In this document: positions 1 to 8,310 of the stretch, piece by piece | Numbering within the stretch: the stretch's first letter is position 1 | Layout: every line of letters begins with the position of its first letter | Source: Nostoc piscinale CENA21 | GTDB taxonomy: Bacteria; Cyanobacteriota; Cyanobacteriia; Cyanobacteriales; Nostocaceae | Length of the DNA: 64,000 nucleotides | Assembly: GCF_001298445.1 (NCBI RefSeq) | Contig: NZ_CP012036.1 | Coordinates: 5,010,158 to 5,074,157 of the forward strand | Reading direction: 5' to 3' | Position numbers and translations under genes: made by a program | Notes under the pieces: model-generated | Told to the model about the DNA's origin: nothing | Seen by the model: the letters and a program-made list of their open reading frames with translations, nothing else | Databases searched by the model: none

Positions 1-514
1 TATAAGAAAATCCTTCTCTGACAGTCACTAACTTGGAGCGACGAGCAACATTAAGCCAAATTTCTGCTTCTGTTTGAGTTTTAAAAGGCCCAATAGATTG
101 CGCCAGGAATACTACAGGCACACCAGCGTCTAAAGCATATTCTAAGGGTTGGAGTTGTCTTTTGAGAAAGTTGACACCGTAATCAGAGCTAAATATATCG
201 CCACCAGATGCGATCGCCACCGAGGCCCCATCCAGCAACCGCAACATATCTTTGTACGCAGGTGCTATAGGCTTGTAAAACTGAGATAAATTGTTCCGCC
301 AGCGATGAAGTTTATGAAGTGGTCTTAAGGAACCATCGCTAATCAAATCCACGTTGTACTGTTGCAACCTGACTTCATCATAATCAAGCGTTTCCGTGAG
401 GATACTCATAGCCAGCTTTGGCTGACGTTGGCGTAGCTGCTCAATGGTGGTAATAACCATTGCTTCAACACCTCGGTTACGTAATCCAGTAATTCCCGTA
501 ATAACTGCTTTCAC
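1..514 (-). CDS. Polysaccharide pyruvyl transferase family protein (C-terminus outside window)
   Basis: Reading the minus strand from a GTG at 514 gives an open frame of about 171 codons that runs off the left edge, so only the N-terminal half is visible. It begins VKAVITGITGLRNRGVEAM and contains the Gly-rich segment IASGGDIFSSDYG and the segment VVFLAQSIGPFK, both typical of the CsaB/WcaK family that puts pyruvate ketals on exopolysaccharide sugars. A GGAG ribosome-binding site lies about 9 nt before the GTG. It follows the F420-hydrogenase-beta-like gene by about 50 bp on the same strand. That pairing is common in cyanobacterial polysaccharide loci. The sugar acceptor cannot be inferred. 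Confidence 0.8.
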   Translation of the reverse strand, partial: MKAVITGITGLRNRGVEAMVITTIEQLRQRQPKLAMSILTETLDYDEVRLQQYNVDLISDGSLRPLHKLHRWRNNLSQFYKPIAPAYKDMLRLLDGASVAIASGGDIFSSDYGVNFLKRQLQPLEYALDAGVPVVFLAQSIGPFKTQTEAEIWLNVARRSKLVTVREGFSY

Positions 515-565
515 TTGATTTTTAACTCCATCTTTAGTAATGTTTTTTACTTAAACAATAAGCTT

Positions 566-1987
566 TTAATAAATTTTTTTACACTTTTGGATAAATTGCT
601 TCCATAAAACAGTAGATGGGTAAGTCAGTTGATATTGCAACACTAAAAAATTCATACTTTTTGGGAACACAGAAAACTGTCCAGCTTTTATGGCTTTTTG
701 AAAAGCAATGTGGCTCTCTTCGCCTAATTTCATCCTCAGTTCTTGTCGTTTTTGCAGTTGTCTACTTAAATGGCTGATTTGCGCTTTAACCCGCTTATTT
801 GGTCGCCATTCACCACGTTTGTCCGCCAAATATAAACGATAGGCTAAACCTTCCCTGCGATGGTTTAATCCCGAAGCTTGCGATTTTGCGACTTTATCTG
901 CTGTGATGGCATTAAGATGTAGATTACCTGCTGTTATTCCTTGTTCAATTAATTTTTGGATTACTATATTACGAACAACAACTACATTTGTGCCTTGACT
1001 ATCATTAACATATTCAGGTAGCCAAGCATCACCAACAACTATATCTGCTGCTTCCGCAATTACATCATCACAATACTCACAGGCTTTATATTTAAAAAAA
1101 CCATGTCCCCAGTCCCAACCGTATAAATCACGCACCGGACTAATACATTCAATCACTTCACCATCTTTTAACCCAACAGCTTTCATCCCATATTGATTAG
1201 CGCCTCTATCAGCAAGCTTATATCGGAAGTCAAACTCTAAAAGATCACCTGGTTTGATTCCACCTTGCCAAGCAAACATTTGTGCAAAATGAATACTTTT
1301 TAAATGTCCGCAAATTAACCCTACACAAAATTTTATCCGTTCAGCAATTATTGGATCTTGCTTCATCAGCAGCCGAATAGCTTTAATAAAACATGGAATA
1401 CCAACTATTACATAACGCCCAGGCTGCTCTCGCAGCATTTGTATAACTTCCGAGATTTCAATTGGGTAATATCGTGATTTTGCTCCGTTACGTACCTCTT
1501 CTATAGTTTTAGATATTTGGTATTTGAATAATCTGGGATCTGTTGGCGAAGGAGTACAAGGCTTAACATGAATAACTCCATCAACTAATCCCTCACTCAG
1601 AAGTTGAGTAACAATCCAATTACCCATACCACCTGAACTACCAAGTTTACGGAAATCACTTTCGCTGACAAAACCTGCATAGGTTGTCAGATAGTAGCCA
1701 ATTTGGTTGTGATATTGACAATCTTTGCCGAATATTTCCTCCGCAATCTGATCTTCATTTAATCCTTCATTTGAAAAAGGACAAACTTTTCCCAACGAAA
1801 TCTGATGAGAGGTTTGAACTACTGGCTCACTAAGAGTGGCACACAGCTTGCCATACTCATCTAGTTTCATCTTAATTGGAGAATCAACTACAGCAGCACA
1901 AGCACCACAACCTATACAATAACCACCGTCTACTACAGTTTCTAATAGTTTGGATATTTCTTGATTTTTTGATGTACTGCCTAACAT
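566..1987 (-). CDS. Coenzyme F420 hydrogenase/dehydrogenase beta subunit family protein (polysaccharide locus)
   Basis: 473 aa. The N-terminus has a ferredoxin-like cysteine cluster (CIGCGAC, Cys24, Cys27, Cys30, then a later CPF). This is followed by an FrhB/FdhB-type domain with the segment GSSGGMGNWIV and a second Cys pair (CEYCDD) before a conserved GDAW motif. The family binds Fe-S clusters and flavin. Members in polysaccharide clusters are presumed to reduce or oxidise a sugar or lipid-linked intermediate, but I know of no settled substrate. A GAGGAG ribosome-binding site precedes the ATG at 1987. It lies between the flippase (35 bp) and the pyruvyl transferase (51 bp), so probably one operon. 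Confidence 0.85.
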   Translation of the reverse strand: MLGSTSKNQEISKLLETVVDGGYCIGCGACAAVVDSPIKMKLDEYGKLCATLSEPVVQTSHQISLGKVCPFSNEGLNEDQIAEEIFGKDCQYHNQIGYYLTTYAGFVSESDFRKLGSSGGMGNWIVTQLLSEGLVDGVIHVKPCTPSPTDPRLFKYQISKTIEEVRNGAKSRYYPIEISEVIQMLREQPGRYVIVGIPCFIKAIRLLMKQDPIIAERIKFCVGLICGHLKSIHFAQMFAWQGGIKPGDLLEFDFRYKLADRGANQYGMKAVGLKDGEVIECISPVRDLYGWDWGHGFFKYKACEYCDDVIAEAADIVVGDAWLPEYVNDSQGTNVVVVRNIVIQKLIEQGITAGNLHLNAITADKVAKSQASGLNHRREGLAYRLYLADKRGEWRPNKRVKAQISHLSRQLQKRQELRMKLGEESHIAFQKAIKAGQFSVFPKSMNFLVLQYQLTYPSTVLWKQFIQKCKKIY

Positions 1988-2022
1988 TAATTAAATTCTC
2001 CTCTTGGCTAATCAACAACCAT

Positions 2023-3534
2023 TTATTTTTTTAAACTCATCTTCGGAAATAATGAACTCAGGAGATTTCTTATCTGTTGTAAATGTTGCGGTGCAATTAG
2101 TGTAATAGTTCCTGTATATATCAAAAACCCACCTACTATACAAAGGGCAAGTAAAGCGTAAGAATTAACTATATCTGGGAAACCGAATAAATTTCTGATA
2201 CTTAAATTAAACAAACTTTTAATCCCTAAAATACCAGCGACCATTGCTAGAGTTGCCACTAATGGAGTGAAATATTGCTGCAAGTAAGTTGTTAATTTAA
2301 TGTTAATTAATTTTTTCAATACAAATATGGGTATGGGAGACATAATATAAGCACGAAAAACATAAGATGCTGCTACTGCTACTATTCCCCAACGAACTGC
2401 TATCAAAAAGCAAGTAAAGTTTCCAATTGCCTGAATACAATACAGTGCTAAATTCCAACTAGGTTTGCCCATAGCCATAATGACTGTACCATTGTAATAA
2501 AAACCAGCATACAAGGGGCCAACTAGAGTTAGTAGCTGCAAGACTGGTACACTCGTTTTCCACTTTTCTCCAAAAACAGTCACTATTAAATCAGGTGATA
2601 AAATTGAAATACCTATAAAGACTGGAAACGCCAAAAGACTAGTAAAACTAATTGCGTTATAAAATGCTTTTCGCATCTTTTCTGGTTCTTGTTGCAAGCG
2701 AGAAAAGACAGGCATTGCTATTTTTTGAATCACGGAAATCATTAACTGAGTGACTATCATAAAAATTCGATAAGCCACCGAGTAATAACCAAGAGCAACA
2801 GAATCGAGGAAATAACCGATTAGCAAATTATCAGAGTTTTGATTCACAAAATTCAGTAGATTAATACCTGTTACATTAATCCCAAATGCAAATAATTCTT
2901 TGAAGTGCTTTTGGGAAAATCTAAATCTAGGTCGCCAATCGCTAACCCACCATAAAGCGATGACCTGAGCCACACTATTAGCTAAATACTGACCAACTAA
3001 ACTCCAAACACCAAAACCTAAAAATGCTAAAATTATGCCGACAATACCACCAACTACCACAGCTATCAAGGAACGTATAGCTAAACTTTTGAAAGCCAGG
3101 GAGCGTTGTAGAAGGGCTTGTTGTACACTGCTAAGACCATTAAGTACAAAGTTTAAAGATAGCCAGCAAATAATTGGTACAATTTTAGGCTCCTTAAAGA
3201 AGAAGGCAACTAAACCAGAACAGGCAACACTCAAAGTAGCAAGTAATATGCTCACTCCTAAGTTAGTCCAAAAAGCAGTATCTAAATGCTCTGGTTCTAA
3301 GTCGTGGCGCTGAACAATTGCTGTGGAAAATCCTTGATCTACAAAAATTTGTAAAAAGTTTAAAAATATCCCAGATAAAGCCACTAACCCGAATGCTTGT
3401 GGCCCTAGTAATCGGGCTAGTAAGAAAAACACCCCAAAGGAAACAGCCTGTTTTCCCCAACTTTCAATTGCAGACCACAGTACACCTTTAACTGCTTTAT
3501 GCCGTAAATTTGATGTTTGATTTGGTGGTTCCAT
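2023..3534 (-). CDS. Wzx/MOP-superfamily lipopolysaccharide or exopolysaccharide flippase
   Basis: 503 aa, almost entirely hydrophobic helices separated by short basic loops. The N-terminus has the arrangement of WzxC-like flippases (AVKGVLWSAIESWGKQAV, then FFLLARLLGPQAFGLVAL). Such proteins move undecaprenyl-linked oligosaccharide repeat units across the inner membrane for export. The length fits the family (about 480-510 aa). It starts at ATG 3534 and is followed after 35 bp by the F420-beta-like gene. A 329-bp gap separates it from the upstream glycosyltransferase, so a separate promoter is possible. Confidence 0.88.
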   Translation of the reverse strand: MEPPNQTSNLRHKAVKGVLWSAIESWGKQAVSFGVFFLLARLLGPQAFGLVALSGIFLNFLQIFVDQGFSTAIVQRHDLEPEHLDTAFWTNLGVSILLATLSVACSGLVAFFFKEPKIVPIICWLSLNFVLNGLSSVQQALLQRSLAFKSLAIRSLIAVVVGGIVGIILAFLGFGVWSLVGQYLANSVAQVIALWWVSDWRPRFRFSQKHFKELFAFGINVTGINLLNFVNQNSDNLLIGYFLDSVALGYYSVAYRIFMIVTQLMISVIQKIAMPVFSRLQQEPEKMRKAFYNAISFTSLLAFPVFIGISILSPDLIVTVFGEKWKTSVPVLQLLTLVGPLYAGFYYNGTVIMAMGKPSWNLALYCIQAIGNFTCFLIAVRWGIVAVAASYVFRAYIMSPIPIFVLKKLINIKLTTYLQQYFTPLVATLAMVAGILGIKSLFNLSIRNLFGFPDIVNSYALLALCIVGGFLIYTGTITLIAPQHLQQIRNLLSSLFPKMSLKK

Positions 3535-3863
3535 TACAGGCTTTACCTACGCATGGTATAAAAATATCTATTATAATTTTTTCACTGCAACTGGCTATTT
3601 GAACAGGCAAGCATCTTATCTTGATTGATAATTAATAAATCCTTGATTTAGGACTGTGAAAACTTGCTCCCAGATTTATATTGATACTCACACTGAGGAC
3701 AGGTGGTCTCTCAATATGAGAAATTTTCACTAGGAATCAAGATAAGTATGCAGTCATATTCAAAATTTGCTCAGTGCAATTGAACGCTATTTTGAATTCA
3801 ATATTGTTAGTCTATAGTATGAGTTTTGAACAACCATCTAAACTCAAATTGACCAAATGCTGT
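3535..3863. other. Intergenic gap with a 12-bp inverted repeat
   Basis: AT-rich, no credible ORF. A perfect 12-bp inverted repeat, CTTATCTTGATT at 3615-3626 and AATCAAGATAAG at 3735-3746, is separated by 108 nt. Its role is unknown. The gap probably holds the promoter of the flippase gene. Confidence 0.5.
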
Positions 3864-4661
3864 TTATTCCACTGTAGTTTTTAGGAAAACCCCAGCAATA
3901 CGACTAGATAACAATAACTGTTTAGCCGCCAGCCAGATGAATACAGGAATTGTTGTTGTGTAGCGCCGCCATAGTCGTCGCGGTTCTTGAAGCCAGCGAT
4001 ATAGCCATTCTAGACCTAAGTCTCGCATCATACGTGGCGCACGCTTGTGAATGCCAGCATACACAGGGAAAACGCCGCCTACTCCGATCATGACTGCGCG
4101 AATTTTACCTTTATGTTGCGCTATCCATTTTTCTTGTTTTGGACAACCCAAAGATACCCAAACTACACCAGCCCCACTGGAATTAATTTTATTGATTAAA
4201 ACTTCATCTTCAGTTTCTGTTAGTGGGCGGAAGGGTAGGGGTTCCATTCCAGCTATTTTTAGTTGGGGAAATTCTTGTTCTAACCTGGCCTGCATTCTCC
4301 CCAGAATTTCAGTTTGCGAACCAACAAAGAAAACACTTAAATTATGGGTTTGGGCGTATTGACATGTTTCCACAAAAATATCCATACCTGCTACACGATC
4401 TTGGTAAGGAGATCCCATTCGGCGCATCATCCAGACTAATGGCATACCATCAGGTGTTACCATATCTGAATTTTTCAATATTTTGGCAAACTCAGGATTC
4501 CAATGCGCTTCTATGAGCATGTGTACATTCGCTACATATACAGTTCTACTTTGGTGAGCGATCGCCCATTCTATAATTGTTTGTATTTGATCCTCAAAGC
4601 GTAAGGCAGTAATAGGGAAATCAAGCACTTTTTGAGTAGGTAGTAAAACTTCTGCTACCAT
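3864..4661 (-). CDS. WecG/TagA/CpsF family glycosyltransferase
   Basis: 265 aa, the usual length for the family (about 240-265). Diagnostic segments are NVHMLIEAHWNPEF, TPDGMPLVWMMR, VSLGCPKQEKWIAQH and GVGGVFPVYAG. Members transfer N-acetylmannosamine(uronic acid) or related sugars onto a lipid-linked acceptor at the cytoplasmic face of the membrane. The HKRAPRMMRDLGLEWLYR stretch near the C-terminus is also typical. It is the first gene of the minus-strand polysaccharide block. A long AT-rich leader (4662 onward) probably carries the promoter. The sugar donor is not deducible. Confidence 0.88.
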   Translation of the reverse strand: MVAEVLLPTQKVLDFPITALRFEDQIQTIIEWAIAHQSRTVYVANVHMLIEAHWNPEFAKILKNSDMVTPDGMPLVWMMRRMGSPYQDRVAGMDIFVETCQYAQTHNLSVFFVGSQTEILGRMQARLEQEFPQLKIAGMEPLPFRPLTETEDEVLINKINSSGAGVVWVSLGCPKQEKWIAQHKGKIRAVMIGVGGVFPVYAGIHKRAPRMMRDLGLEWLYRWLQEPRRLWRRYTTTIPVFIWLAAKQLLLSSRIAGVFLKTTVE

Positions 4662-5380
4662 AGCTCACTCCTTGTGTCAAAGATAAATAGCAACAGATTA
4701 CCTAGAGCAACCTTTATGTCTAAATAAGCCAATTAGATGAATCTTGACTTTTTCTGAGCTTGTAGCATTCTTACAAGAACACACATTTATTTTTCACAGT
4801 TTTTCAGCAATTTTACTGTTTGCTGAATCTTATTCAAAACAATCATAACCGTAAATTAGCTTACTTGTTTAACGAAAGTTTATTACAGTAAGATTGCAAA
4901 CTTTATATTTACTTTATGTTTTTTCCGGGATTAGTTCATCCAAACATTACATTACTACTTGATTACTCTTACGTAGATGTATCTATTTTCAGAAAAATTT
5001 TCACTTGTCATCTCCCTAAAAGAGGAGTTAATAAAAGCATATATATTTGAATTAATAGACATATCAGTATAGATTTATAATTTTTTTTTTTATCAAAAAT
5101 AATTCTCATAAGGTATAGCAGTAGTCAGATATGTTAGGACAATTTGAAAACTTTAACTCCAGGCATAGTAAGACTTTTCCTCACTGCCTTCTGCTATGTA
5201 ATTTAACCTAAATTCTCAAAGGTCAAGTCAACACTAAGTTAGTATATTAATCCACGAAAATATTAAATCGGTGTGAGCAAATTTCTCTGACTGATCGCCC
5301 TAATCAATTTAAGTGGAACAAGTATTCAATCAAGAACCACCTATATTCTTATTAATTTGTGGGGGGTTCATAATATCTTA
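4662..5380. other. 719-bp intergenic region, AT-rich
   Basis: No convincing gene on either strand. It holds a run of 11 T at 5081-5091. Around 5159-5200 there is a dispersed element (ATAGTAAGACTTTTCCTC followed by CTGCCTTCTG) that recurs in similar form near 20561-20612. The remainder is probably leader for the WecG-type gene. Confidence 0.5.
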
Positions 5381-5608
5381 TTAGCTCCAATTAAAAGAAT
5401 TAGCCAAAAAAAGAGGGGAGAAAAAATCTCCCCCTTTTTTATTATTATTTTTGTTGTCTGATTGGTTATTTTCTTTTAAGCGTTGTCTCAGCATCTGCCT
5501 TTGTTTTTTAAGTTGTCGCTTTCTTGCTGAACCGCCTTTACCTTTATCGTTTCTCCCTTCTCGGCGGGGAGATTCCCATCTTTTTAAGCGCATAAAAGAT
5601 TTGCTCAA
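5381..5608 (-). CDS. Small basic hypothetical protein
   Basis: An open frame of up to 75 aa. The more natural start is the Met at residue 6 (MRLKRWESPRREGRND). The protein is Arg/Lys-rich, with a Lys/Arg/Gln segment (KRQLKKQRQMLRQRLKE) that could form one helix, then an Asn/Lys run. I cannot assign a function. A strong intrinsic terminator (5405-5441) lies inside the last 20 or so codons, so either the true coding end differs or translation runs over the hairpin. It is isolated, with more than 500 bp to each neighbour. Confidence 0.4.
   Translation of the reverse strand: MSKSFMRLKRWESPRREGRNDKGKGGSARKRQLKKQRQMLRQRLKENNQSDNKNNNKKGGDFFSPLFLANSFNWS
5405..5441 (-). terminator. Bidirectional rho-independent terminator
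   Basis: The stem GGGGAGA/TCTCCCC with an A5 loop is flanked by an A run on one side and a T run on the other, so it can act in both directions. It overlaps the 3' end of the small basic ORF at 5381-5608. Confidence 0.7.
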
Positions 5609-6139
5609 TACTTAATTTGGATTGTAGTCTTATTGTAATACATATATTTATCAATTGTCTATCTCAATCTAACAGATCCTTGAAAGCCTTTCTTCACCGG
5701 ACTTGCGTAGAAGCTAAGGCAAATTAAACCAGAAGTGACTAAGGTTTAGGCTGTCATTTGTCCGTGAGGTACAGCCCCGCCTTTATTCCTGATCTACTTT
5801 TACTGTAAAACGCTGTAACAAATCAAAGAGAAGCCAGTGCGTTAGGTGGGTTAGCAAAATTTCTCACTGGCGCAATGCAGAGACAAGAGAGAAATGCTTA
5901 ACTGAACCGCATTGCTCTTTAGAATACAAATGACAAATGGCGATGAAAGACCTTTGTTTAGGGCTGATTTTGGATTTTAGATGTTTCTCAGCTTAAATAG
6001 GCTGTATCTAGCATACCTAAGTTTATTCGTCTACTATATTATTCTACAGTCGTAGCATAACATACTAAAACCAATAGAAGTAGTGGGTTAGTCTTGCCTT
6101 ATTACACTTCAACAAACCTGAAATCTATAAGGTAAGCTT
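5609..6139. other. 531-bp intergenic region
   Basis: No ORF of note. GC content rises around 5690-5890, with an imperfect inverted segment (GCCAGTGCG...CTGGCGC) near 5832-5874. A small RNA is possible, but I recognise no known family. Confidence 0.4.
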
Positions 6140-6562
6140 GTGTCTGATTTAGAACTACACAAATATCTTCCCAAACTTCCCGAAACAGCACTACAAGAAT
6201 TTACAGAATGGTGTGTTTTAGAGCAGTCAAAAGCCGCAGGTATAGAATTTACTCCTGACCAAACCAAGTTAGCAAATCTCATACCAAACGAGTATATTTG
6301 GCAACTAATTGATCAGTTTATTAAAGAGAAACCAGACCCAATCAAAGCAAGTTTAGTTGCAACAATGGCTGGTCAAGAAGCTGATAGTCATGGTTTGATT
6401 GGTTCGGCAATTATGGCTGATTTTATCGCCCTTTATGTGAAGTATTTAATTCCTGCAAATGGCACAACGCCAGAAGAAGCGAAACAGTTAATCACAGAAG
6501 CCGCTATTCAGCAGTATGAAAAACTATCTGAACTTGCTGATAAATATAATGTAACGTTCTAA
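6140..6562 (+). CDS. Hypothetical protein, 140 aa
   Basis: 140 aa starting with GTG at 6140, a weak AAGGT-like site upstream. It is soluble, acidic and predicted mostly helical, with no signal peptide or membrane segment. Visible features are a helical N-terminus (ALQEFTEWCVLEQSK), a central MAGQEADSHGLIGSAIMADF segment and a C-terminal helix ending EKLSELADKYNVTF. I do not recognise the family. It stands alone, with a decayed gene downstream. Confidence 0.65.
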   Translation: MSDLELHKYLPKLPETALQEFTEWCVLEQSKAAGIEFTPDQTKLANLIPNEYIWQLIDQFIKEKPDPIKASLVATMAGQEADSHGLIGSAIMADFIALYVKYLIPANGTTPEEAKQLITEAAIQQYEKLSELADKYNVTF

Positions 6563-6665
6563 GTTGTGGTTATTTGTTAATTATGCCGAGGCTTTGTCTG
6601 TGTTAAGAGGCAAAGCCCTCAAGTTTTAACATAGAAATACAACAAAGCATATTAAGAATTAATTT

Positions 6666-6958
6666 ATGCCTTACAGTGACTTTACACCCAAAAATTTTAA
6701 AAAAGATTTTGGGACTACGGTAATTAAACCTTTTGATTTTTCCAGGATACTCAATCTATAACTGCTAGTCAATTTTTAACAGAAATTATCAATAAACCCT
6801 TAATACCTATAATTTACGGTGCAATTATGTCACGCGATCGCTGGAAGTTTCTCAAATTAGAATCTCAAACCATCACGATTGCTCTAGCAGAGTACAACAT
6901 TCCTCCAATCGATAAGGTGACTGGGATTTTGTTAAGCTTTGTTTTCAGTGCCAATTGA
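6666..6958 (+). pseudogene. Decayed gene with internal deletion (cyanobacterial unknown family)
   Basis: An ATG at 6666 opens MPYSDFTPKNFKKDFGTT and stops after about 31 codons. Shifting one frame near 6743 continues as SQFLTEIINKPLIPIIYG, then RDRWKFLKLESQ and a C-terminus KVTGILLSFV ending at the TGA at 6956-6958. As I remember it, a cyanobacterial family of about 200 aa has just such an N-terminus (xYSDFTLxxVKxxF) and such a C-terminus (YGxxxxxxxWKFLK...ILGILLSF). Here the middle, about half of the protein, is missing and the two ends are out of frame. No function is known to me for the intact family. Confidence 0.55.
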
Positions 6959-7259
6959 AAAGATAATTGAGCAGTGATTTAAAAAAATTTAAATAAATAG
7001 AACTTATGCAATAACTTTCTAAAACTCTAGTAACTTCGTTTTCTTTATGTCCTTTGCTGTTAGTTTCTTCATAAGTTTGCGTAAGTCCTGAGAAAGTAAA
7101 AATGCTCGCTTTTTTTATTAATAAGTCTTTTTTTCACTGTGAGATGGGATTAAAATAGTTAGACCCTCACGACTTGACTTGCTCTAGCTTCTAGTAGGCT
7201 TGGTGTTCACTGTTGAGATGTTTTGAGTATTTATTAAACTTTTGATTTGGGTGCAGAAT

Positions 7260-7320
7260 AATGCTCAAAAGTAAAACTTAAATGCCGAATATTGCTGTTT
7301 TGAGCATTAAATGAGCATTT
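7260..7320. promoter_or_regulatory. 11-bp inverted repeat upstream of lipA
   Basis: AATGCTCAAAA at 7260-7270 and its perfect complement TTTTGAGCATT at 7298-7308 are separated by 27 nt. A further half-like copy (ATGAGCATTTT) follows at about 7310. It sits 50-100 bp before the lipA start. It could be a paired operator or an mRNA hairpin; I know of no regulator with this site. Confidence 0.4.
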
Positions 7321-7360
7321 TAGAGACATATTAGGCGGAAACTGTTGATTTAACATACTT

Positions 7361-8267
7361 ATGACAAAGCCAGACTGGTTGCGAGTTAAAGCGCCTCAAT
7401 GGGAGCGCGTTGGTAACGTTAAAGAAATTTTGCGGGATTTAGCACTAAATACAGTTTGCGAGGAAGCATCCTGTCCCAATATTGGTGAGTGCTTCAATGC
7501 CGGTACTGCAACTTTTTTTAATTATGGGGCCAGCTTGTACCCGTGCTTGTCCTTACTGTGACATTGATTTTGAGAAAAAACCAAAACCTTTAGACCCTAC
7601 AGAACCAGCCAGATTAGCCGAAGCCGTCCGCCGTATGAGGCTGAATCATGTGGTGATTACTTCTGTTAACCGAGATGATTTACCTGATGGTGGTGCTTCG
7701 CAGTTTGTGGAGTGTATTACGGCGGTGCGGAATGTATCACCTCACACCACAATTGAGGTATTAATTCCTGATTTATGTGGTAACTGGAATGCTTTGGCAA
7801 TAATTTTACAAGCTAATCCAGAAGTAGTTAACCATAATACAGAAACTGTGCCTCGCCTGTATCGTCGGGTGCGCCCCCAAGGAAATTACGATCGCACACT
7901 GGAATTATTGCAGCGATCGCGGCAAATAGCACCTTGGGTCTACACTAAATCTGGAATCATGGTAGGACTTGGCGAAACCGATAGCGAAATTCGCCAAGTT
8001 ATGCAAGACTTACGCGCAGTGGATTGTGATATTTTGACAATTGGGCAATATCTCCAACCTAGTCAAAAACATTTGCAAGTCAATGCGTTCATTACTCCAG
8101 AACAATTCGCCGCATGGCAAGCTTTTGGAGAAGAACTCGGATTTTTACAAGTCGTTTCTTCTCCCTTAACCAGAAGCTCATACCATGCAGAACAAGTCCG
8201 GGAATTAATGGAACGTTATCCTCGACGAATGCTGAGTGCTGATAACTCAGTTATCAGTCATCAGTAA
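7361..8267 (+). pseudogene. lipA: Lipoyl synthase, broken by a +1 frameshift in a T7 run
   Basis: Two overlapping frames together encode a full LipA, the radical-SAM enzyme that inserts two sulphurs into protein-bound octanoate. The first frame (from ATG 7361) carries the auxiliary-cluster motif CEEASCPNIGEC. The second (through 8267) carries the SAM-cluster motif CTRACPYC, the segment TSVNRDDLPDGG and the C-terminal RSSYHAEQ. They join if one T is removed from the T7 run at 7513-7519: the expected reading is ...GTATFLIMGPACTRACPYC. Every other position looks functional, so a base-calling error or very recent mutation is likelier than old decay. The last ten codons run into a repeat shared with the gpsA leader. 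Confidence 0.85.
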
Positions 8268-8309
8268 ACACGGAGTAGACTTGATAACTGATAACTGATA
8301 ACTGATAAA
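8240..8309. repeat. Heptamer tandem repeats between lipA and gpsA
   Basis: A hairpin TGATAAC-TCA-GTTATCA (8240-8256) lies in the lipA tail. Then come four tandem 7-mers, TGATAAC x3 and TGATAAA, at 8282-8309, ending one base before the gpsA start codon. This is the STRR type of repeat known from heterocystous cyanobacteria. Confidence 0.8.
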
Positions 8310-8310
8310 A

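Noticed and set aside
5609..6139. 6S RNA or tmRNA in the GC-richer gap
   Set aside because: No conserved core or alanine-tRNA-like part could be recognised.
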